Assembly (NCBI RefSeq): GCF_002217475.1
Contig: NZ_MUHH01000003.1
Location: forward strand, 62,001 to 126,000
Direction of reading: 5' to 3'
DNA from: Flavobacterium tructae
GTDB lineage: Bacteria; Bacteroidota; Bacteroidia; Flavobacteriales; Flavobacteriaceae
DNA length: 64,000 nucleotides
In this document: piece by piece, positions 60,875-64,000 of the stretch
Numbering within the stretch: the stretch's first letter is position 1
How the letters are laid out: the number at the start of each line of letters is the position of its first letter
Position numbers and translations under genes: made by a program
The notes under the pieces: model-generated
The model's database searches: none
Told to the model about the DNA's origin: nothing
The model's input: the letters and a program-made list of their open reading frames with translations, nothing else

Positions 60875-61507
60875 TCAAGGGGTTAATTGGATTGTATTGT
60901 TCATTAAGGCCGATTTTTTAAGTACGCTGTACATACTTTGTTTTAAGAAAACGGTCTTTTTGTTTGGTGAAATTCTGCTGTTCGGATTCTCTACGGCCTT
61001 AACATCTTTATCAAAAGTATAAATCGCTGTAATACTTGCCGCTTCCAGATCTTCCTTTTTCTTTGGATCTTTTACTACTTTTTCAGGAACCGGATAAGAG
61101 GCGATCCTTTCAAAACTTTTGGCATTGCTGCTAAAATGAACTTGATTGCTCTGATTGTTTATCGTATTAACAACAGCATTGAGCGCTTTCAGATTGGCAT
61201 AATTGAGTTTGATAATAAAAACATACTGATCAAAATCAGTTTTAGTGGTTACGTTGGTAATACCGTCAATTTTTAAGGCTTTGACTTTAAAATCTTCCAG
61301 TTTTTTGGTGATTTCCTGTTCGTTTGGGATTTTTACACCATCAACCTCTTCCATCCACATGGCCGATTTTGTCTTAAACCATGATTTCGAAAAGTCAACC
61401 ATCAGCGTGTACTCTCCACTTTGGTCGTCATGGTGTTTGATTCTTTCTGTTATTTCGAAACAGCTGGTTAGCAGTAAACAACAACATAATGCGAGAAATT
61501 TCTTCAT
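60875..61507 (-). CDS. Lipoprotein of unknown function, partner of the 604-residue protein
   Basis: The 210-residue lipoprotein has a signal ending LLTSC (Cys16, in a Cys-rich h-region CCCLLL). The mature part has two or three alpha/beta units, with a DGITNVTTKTDFDQYVFIIKLNYANLKAL stretch resembling a ferredoxin-like fold. It is the first gene of the pair. Both genes look constitutively conserved in style rather than horizontally acquired, but no function is evident. Confidence 0.6.
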   Translation of the reverse strand: MKKFLALCCCLLLTSCFEITERIKHHDDQSGEYTLMVDFSKSWFKTKSAMWMEEVDGVKIPNEQEITKKLEDFKVKALKIDGITNVTTKTDFDQYVFIIKLNYANLKALNAVVNTINNQSNQVHFSSNAKSFERIASYPVPEKVVKDPKKKEDLEAASITAIYTFDKDVKAVENPNSRISPNKKTVFLKQSMYSVLKKSALMNNTIQLTP

Positions 61508-61828
61508 TAGACAAATTTATAGGTAAATATTCAAAAAAACCAGAGCCTGAAAGTTAATTCTAAATTTACATCCCCAATTGCTTTTTGAAACTTTACGAAC
61601 GAAGACATAACTGCCATATTCTGCAAATTTTTAGATAATATTAACGGATTCTACCGGGGGCTAAACGCCTTATTCTGTTCCTTTTTCTTTAACTTTGTGG
61701 CACTTATTAAAAAGTAACACAATCTTCAAAAAAACAAAAAACAATACACTTTAGAAAGTAGGATTCTCCATCATATTTCGAAGAAATCGGTTGCAATCTA
61801 AAATCTAAAATCTAAAATCTAAATTTTT
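61508..61828. other. 321-bp divergent region upstream of hemB
   Basis: Contains a plus-strand -7 box TAACTTTG at 61690-61697, which would give hemB a leader of about 125 nt, and a period-7 CTAAAAT tract at 61796-61824 directly before the ATG. On the minus strand TAAATTTG (61519-61512) lies just 5 bp before the lipoprotein start. No ORF is seen. Confidence 0.5.
61796..61824. repeat. Period-7 tract in the hemB leader
   Basis: Four near-perfect CTAAAAT units (AATCTAA phase) end 4 bp before the hemB ATG. Confidence 0.85.
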
Positions 61829-62821
61829 ATGTTCCCATTACAAAGAAACCGCCGTTTAAGAACCAATGAATCCATTCGTTCTTTAGTTCGTGAAACTAGT
61901 TTAAGTCCACAGGATTTTATGCTTCCGATGTTTGTTACTGAAGGAAAAGATGTAAAAGTAGCCATACCGTCTATGCCGGGAATTTACCGTCATTCTCTGG
62001 ACAATACGATTAAAGAAGTAAAAGAAGCCTGGGATTTAGGAATTAAAGCGGTGAACATCTACGTAAAAATCAGCGATCATTTAAAAGACAATAAAGGTGT
62101 CGAAGCCTGGAACAAAGACGGTTTGATGCAGCAAACCATCCGTGCAATAAAAGATGCTGTTCCTGAAATGATTGTAATGCCGGATGTGGCTCTCGATCCT
62201 TATTCAATTTATGGTCATGACGGGATTATCGAAAATGGACAGCTTTTGAATGATCCTACGGTTGATGCTTTAACCCGAATGAGTTTAAGTCACGCAGAGG
62301 CGGGAGCCGATTTTGTTGCGCCAAGTGATATGATGGACGGAAGGGTTTTAGCCATTAGAAAAGCATTGGAAGAAAACGGACATCACAATGTGGGAATCAT
62401 GAGTTACAGTGCCAAATATGCTTCGGCATTTTACGGGCCATTTCGTGACGCTTTAGATTCTGCTCCTGTAGATTCTCAAAATATCCCAAAAGATAAGAAA
62501 ACGTACCAAATGGATTATGCCAACAGAATTGAAGGAATTCGTGAAGCTTTATTAGATGTTGAAGAGGGTGCAGATATCGTTATGGTAAAACCGGGAATCG
62601 CTTATTTAGACATTGTTCGTGAGGTGAAAAATGCCGTTCATGTACCGGTTGCCGTTTACCAGGTATCTGGTGAGTACGCTATGGTAAAGGCCGCAGCAGA
62701 GAGAGGGTGGCTTGATCACGACAAAATTATGTTAGAGCAACTATATTGCATTAAGCGCGCAGGCGCCAGTATTATCTCGACTTACTTTGCCAAAGAAGCA
62801 GCAGTCTTACTAAACAAATAA
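61829..62821 (+). CDS. hemB: Delta-aminolevulinic acid dehydratase (porphobilinogen synthase), non-zinc type
   Basis: The 330-residue enzyme condenses two aminolevulinates to porphobilinogen. Schiff-base lysines are K196 (SYSAKYASAFYGP) and K254 (MVKPGIAYLD). The active-site metal loop reads DVALDPYSIYGHDG (D119, D123, D131) instead of the three-cysteine DxCxC...C form, so the active site does not use the classical zinc; Mg at the allosteric site is typical for this class. It is separated from the other hem genes and lies 1 bp upstream of a cytochrome c gene. Confidence 0.95.
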   Translation: MFPLQRNRRLRTNESIRSLVRETSLSPQDFMLPMFVTEGKDVKVAIPSMPGIYRHSLDNTIKEVKEAWDLGIKAVNIYVKISDHLKDNKGVEAWNKDGLMQQTIRAIKDAVPEMIVMPDVALDPYSIYGHDGIIENGQLLNDPTVDALTRMSLSHAEAGADFVAPSDMMDGRVLAIRKALEENGHHNVGIMSYSAKYASAFYGPFRDALDSAPVDSQNIPKDKKTYQMDYANRIEGIREALLDVEEGADIVMVKPGIAYLDIVREVKNAVHVPVAVYQVSGEYAMVKAAAERGWLDHDKIMLEQLYCIKRAGASIISTYFAKEAAVLLNK

Positions 62822-62822
62822 C

Positions 62823-63224
62823 ATGAAAAAAATACTATTCTTATCAGCCATTTTAGCGTTTGCATCCTGTAAAAAAGAAACTGCAGAAACGCCAGTTGAA
62901 ACTACAACGGAAGCTTATTCAGAAGGAGAAACAGCAAAAGCCAAAACTCCGGAAGAATTTGGAAAACAAATTTTTGAAGGACAGGGAAACTGTTTCTCCT
63001 GTCATCAGCCGGACAAAAAAGTAATTGGCCCAAGTATTCAGGAAATAGCCAAAATATACAAAGACAAAAACGGAGACATTGTTACTTTCCTGAAAGGAAA
63101 AGCTGACCCTATTGTTGATCCGAGTCAGTTTGCCGTTATGAAGACTAATTTTCCGGTAACACAGGCGATGTCGGATGAAGAACTAAAAGCGATTGAAACC
63201 TATATTTACAGCCATTTAAAGTAA
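62823..63224 (+). CDS. Lipoprotein c-type cytochrome
   Basis: The 133-residue protein has lipoprotein signal AFASC (Cys16), an acidic Thr/Glu-rich linker (about 18-42) and a monohaem cytochrome c domain with CFSCH at 57-61. A distal Met is supplied by either VMKTNF or AMSDEE near the C-terminus. It should be anchored in the periplasm and carry electrons. The start lies 1 bp after hemB, so its production is coupled to haem synthesis. Confidence 0.92.
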   Translation: MKKILFLSAILAFASCKKETAETPVETTTEAYSEGETAKAKTPEEFGKQIFEGQGNCFSCHQPDKKVIGPSIQEIAKIYKDKNGDIVTFLKGKADPIVDPSQFAVMKTNFPVTQAMSDEELKAIETYIYSHLK

Positions 63225-63298
63225 GATTATCGTTTCCTGCTGACATACTGTTGTCATTGCGTCATTTTACCTTTACAGCTTAATAAAAAACATGTAAG

Positions 63299-63745
63299 AT
63301 GGAACAAAAATTCAATGTTATTGGTATTTCAATAAGAACGACTAACGAAAATGGCCAATCGGGAACAGATATTCCGGCACTTTGGAATCGATTTATGTCA
63401 GAAGGAATTCTTCAAAAAATTCCCAATAAAACTAGTAATGCGATCTATTGTATCTATACGGACTATGAAAAGGATTATACACGTCCTTATACCACAATAT
63501 TGGGCTGTGTAGTAGAAAATCTAACTGTTATTCCGGAAGGAATGGTTGCCAAAACGATCTCCGGAGTTCATTACCAAAAATTTACTGCCAAAGGCAATCT
63601 GGCCGACGGCATTGTGATTAACGAATGGATAAAAATTTGGAACTCGGATTTAGACAGGCTTTATACCGAAGATTTTGAAATTTACGGAGAACAGGCTCAA
63701 AATCCTGAAGATGCAGAAGTTGATATCTATATTGCGATCTCATAA
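63299..63745 (+). CDS. GyrI-like/AraC effector-binding domain protein
   Basis: The 148-residue stand-alone SOUL/GyrI-like ligand-binding domain shows the typical pattern of GISIRTTNENGQSGTDIPALWNRFMSEG and IYCIYTDYEKDYTRPYTTILGC, ending DAEVDIYIAIS. Such proteins bind small hydrophobic cations or act as gyrase-inhibitor-like factors; no DNA-binding domain is attached. It is monocistronic with a strong terminator. Confidence 0.82.
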   Translation: MEQKFNVIGISIRTTNENGQSGTDIPALWNRFMSEGILQKIPNKTSNAIYCIYTDYEKDYTRPYTTILGCVVENLTVIPEGMVAKTISGVHYQKFTAKGNLADGIVINEWIKIWNSDLDRLYTEDFEIYGEQAQNPEDAEVDIYIAIS

Positions 63746-63756
63746 ATACAAAAACA

Positions 63757-63789
63757 AAAACGGCGCTAAAATTAGCGCCGTTTTTTATA
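63757..63789. terminator. Bidirectional intrinsic terminator
   Basis: The stem AAAACGGCGCTAA/TTAGCGCCGTTTT with a short AAA-type loop lies between convergent genes. Confidence 0.9.
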
Positions 63790-63798
63790 GGTTTTCTG

Positions 63799-64000
63799 TT
63801 ACCAGATTTTAACTCTTTTATCAGGATCAATGTACATTTTGTCTCCTTTTTTAATATCGAAAGCCTTGTAAAAAGCATCAACATTTTGAATTGGCACTAC
63901 AGCTCTGTACATTCCAGGTGAATGCGGATCTGTTTTAACCTGGCTTTTTATAGCCTCATCTCTTGATTTCGTTCTCCATACCGTAGCCCATGAAATAAAG
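63799..64000 (-). CDS. C-terminal part of an M13 (neprilysin-like) metallopeptidase, truncated by the window edge
   Basis: About 66 codons plus stop are visible on the minus strand. They contain TKSRDEAIKSQVKTDPHSPG, a following YRAVVPIQNVDAFYKAFDI and the end VKIW, which is the characteristic C-terminus of M13 zinc peptidases. The catalytic HExxH region lies outside the window. The stop codon is at 63799-63801. Confidence 0.85.
   Translation of the reverse strand, partial: FISWATVWRTKSRDEAIKSQVKTDPHSPGMYRAVVPIQNVDAFYKAFDIKKGDKMYIDPDKRVKIW

Noticed and set aside
63618..63884. 88-codon minus-strand frame
   Set aside because: It crosses the terminator and overlaps both the GyrI-like gene and the M13 C-terminus in wrong frames.
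1..64000. tRNA, rRNA, tmRNA, riboswitches and prophage
   Set aside because: Looked for on both strands by eye; no cloverleaf, rRNA stretch, tmRNA, recognisable riboswitch consensus or phage gene cluster was noticed. A covariance-model scan would be decisive.

Overview
The window is a low-GC chromosomal segment of a Flavobacterium-type member of the Bacteroidota. The pointers are the gliding lipoprotein GldH, two proteins with type IX secretion (T9SS) C-terminal sorting domains, a SusC/RagA-style TonB receptor with an N-terminal carboxypeptidase-regulatory-like domain, a lycopene cyclase, and many upstream regions carrying the Bacteroidota -7 box TAnnTTTG. Genes run on both strands. I see no rRNA, tRNA, CRISPR array or prophage.

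Layout. 1-10.2 kb: end of a winged-helix protein, a fused SpmA/SpmB membrane protein, a RAYT/IS200-like transposase followed by a REP-type palindrome array, class I fumarase, a LOV-like PAS protein, dinB, a PPP-family phosphatase and an exported SAM hydroxide adenosyltransferase. 10.3-19.3 kb: secreted M4 protease, succinyl-CoA:acetoacetate CoA-transferase (scoAB), and the operon ricT-gldH-PBP1A. 19.5-24.5 kb: an accessory stretch with a lipoprotein carrying an HExxH motif plus a partner lipoprotein, a decayed trhO fragment, a T9SS type B repeat protein and an SRPBCC-like protein. 24.6-32 kb: trhO and a three-gene RND efflux operon.

32-43.4 kb: bacilliredoxin, then TonB receptor, exported thioredoxin, lycopene cyclase and TPR protein in a row, next to a metal-homeostasis block (FAD oxidoreductase, CobW/COG0523 GTPase and MerC-like protein on the minus strand, divergent from zur, followed by an Nramp-UspA fusion and mntR). 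Paired palindromes between the MerC gene and zur, and further palindromes ahead of mntH, look like Zur and MntR operators.

44-64 kb: enoyl-CoA hydratase, orphan histidine kinase, then a haem block. hemJ and hemH are on the minus strand, an AraC regulator is divergent from hemA, and hemA-hemC-hemD-hemE-hemF follow on the plus strand, with a GxxExxY protein, a small unknown protein and a GNAT inserted among them. hemB lies 6 kb on, 1 bp ahead of a cytochrome c lipoprotein. A second RAYT with a different REP family lies after hemF. hemL and the late oxygen-independent enzymes are not in the window.

The most unusual signal is not a gene. At least a dozen intergenic gaps hold degenerate 7- or 8-bp tandem repeats, commonly as two inverted arms. 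The arms match each other within a gap, but the sequence differs from gap to gap, and the arms often abut stop or start codons. The best case is a perfect 28-bp inverted repeat touching two stop codons around a terminator (5802-5948).
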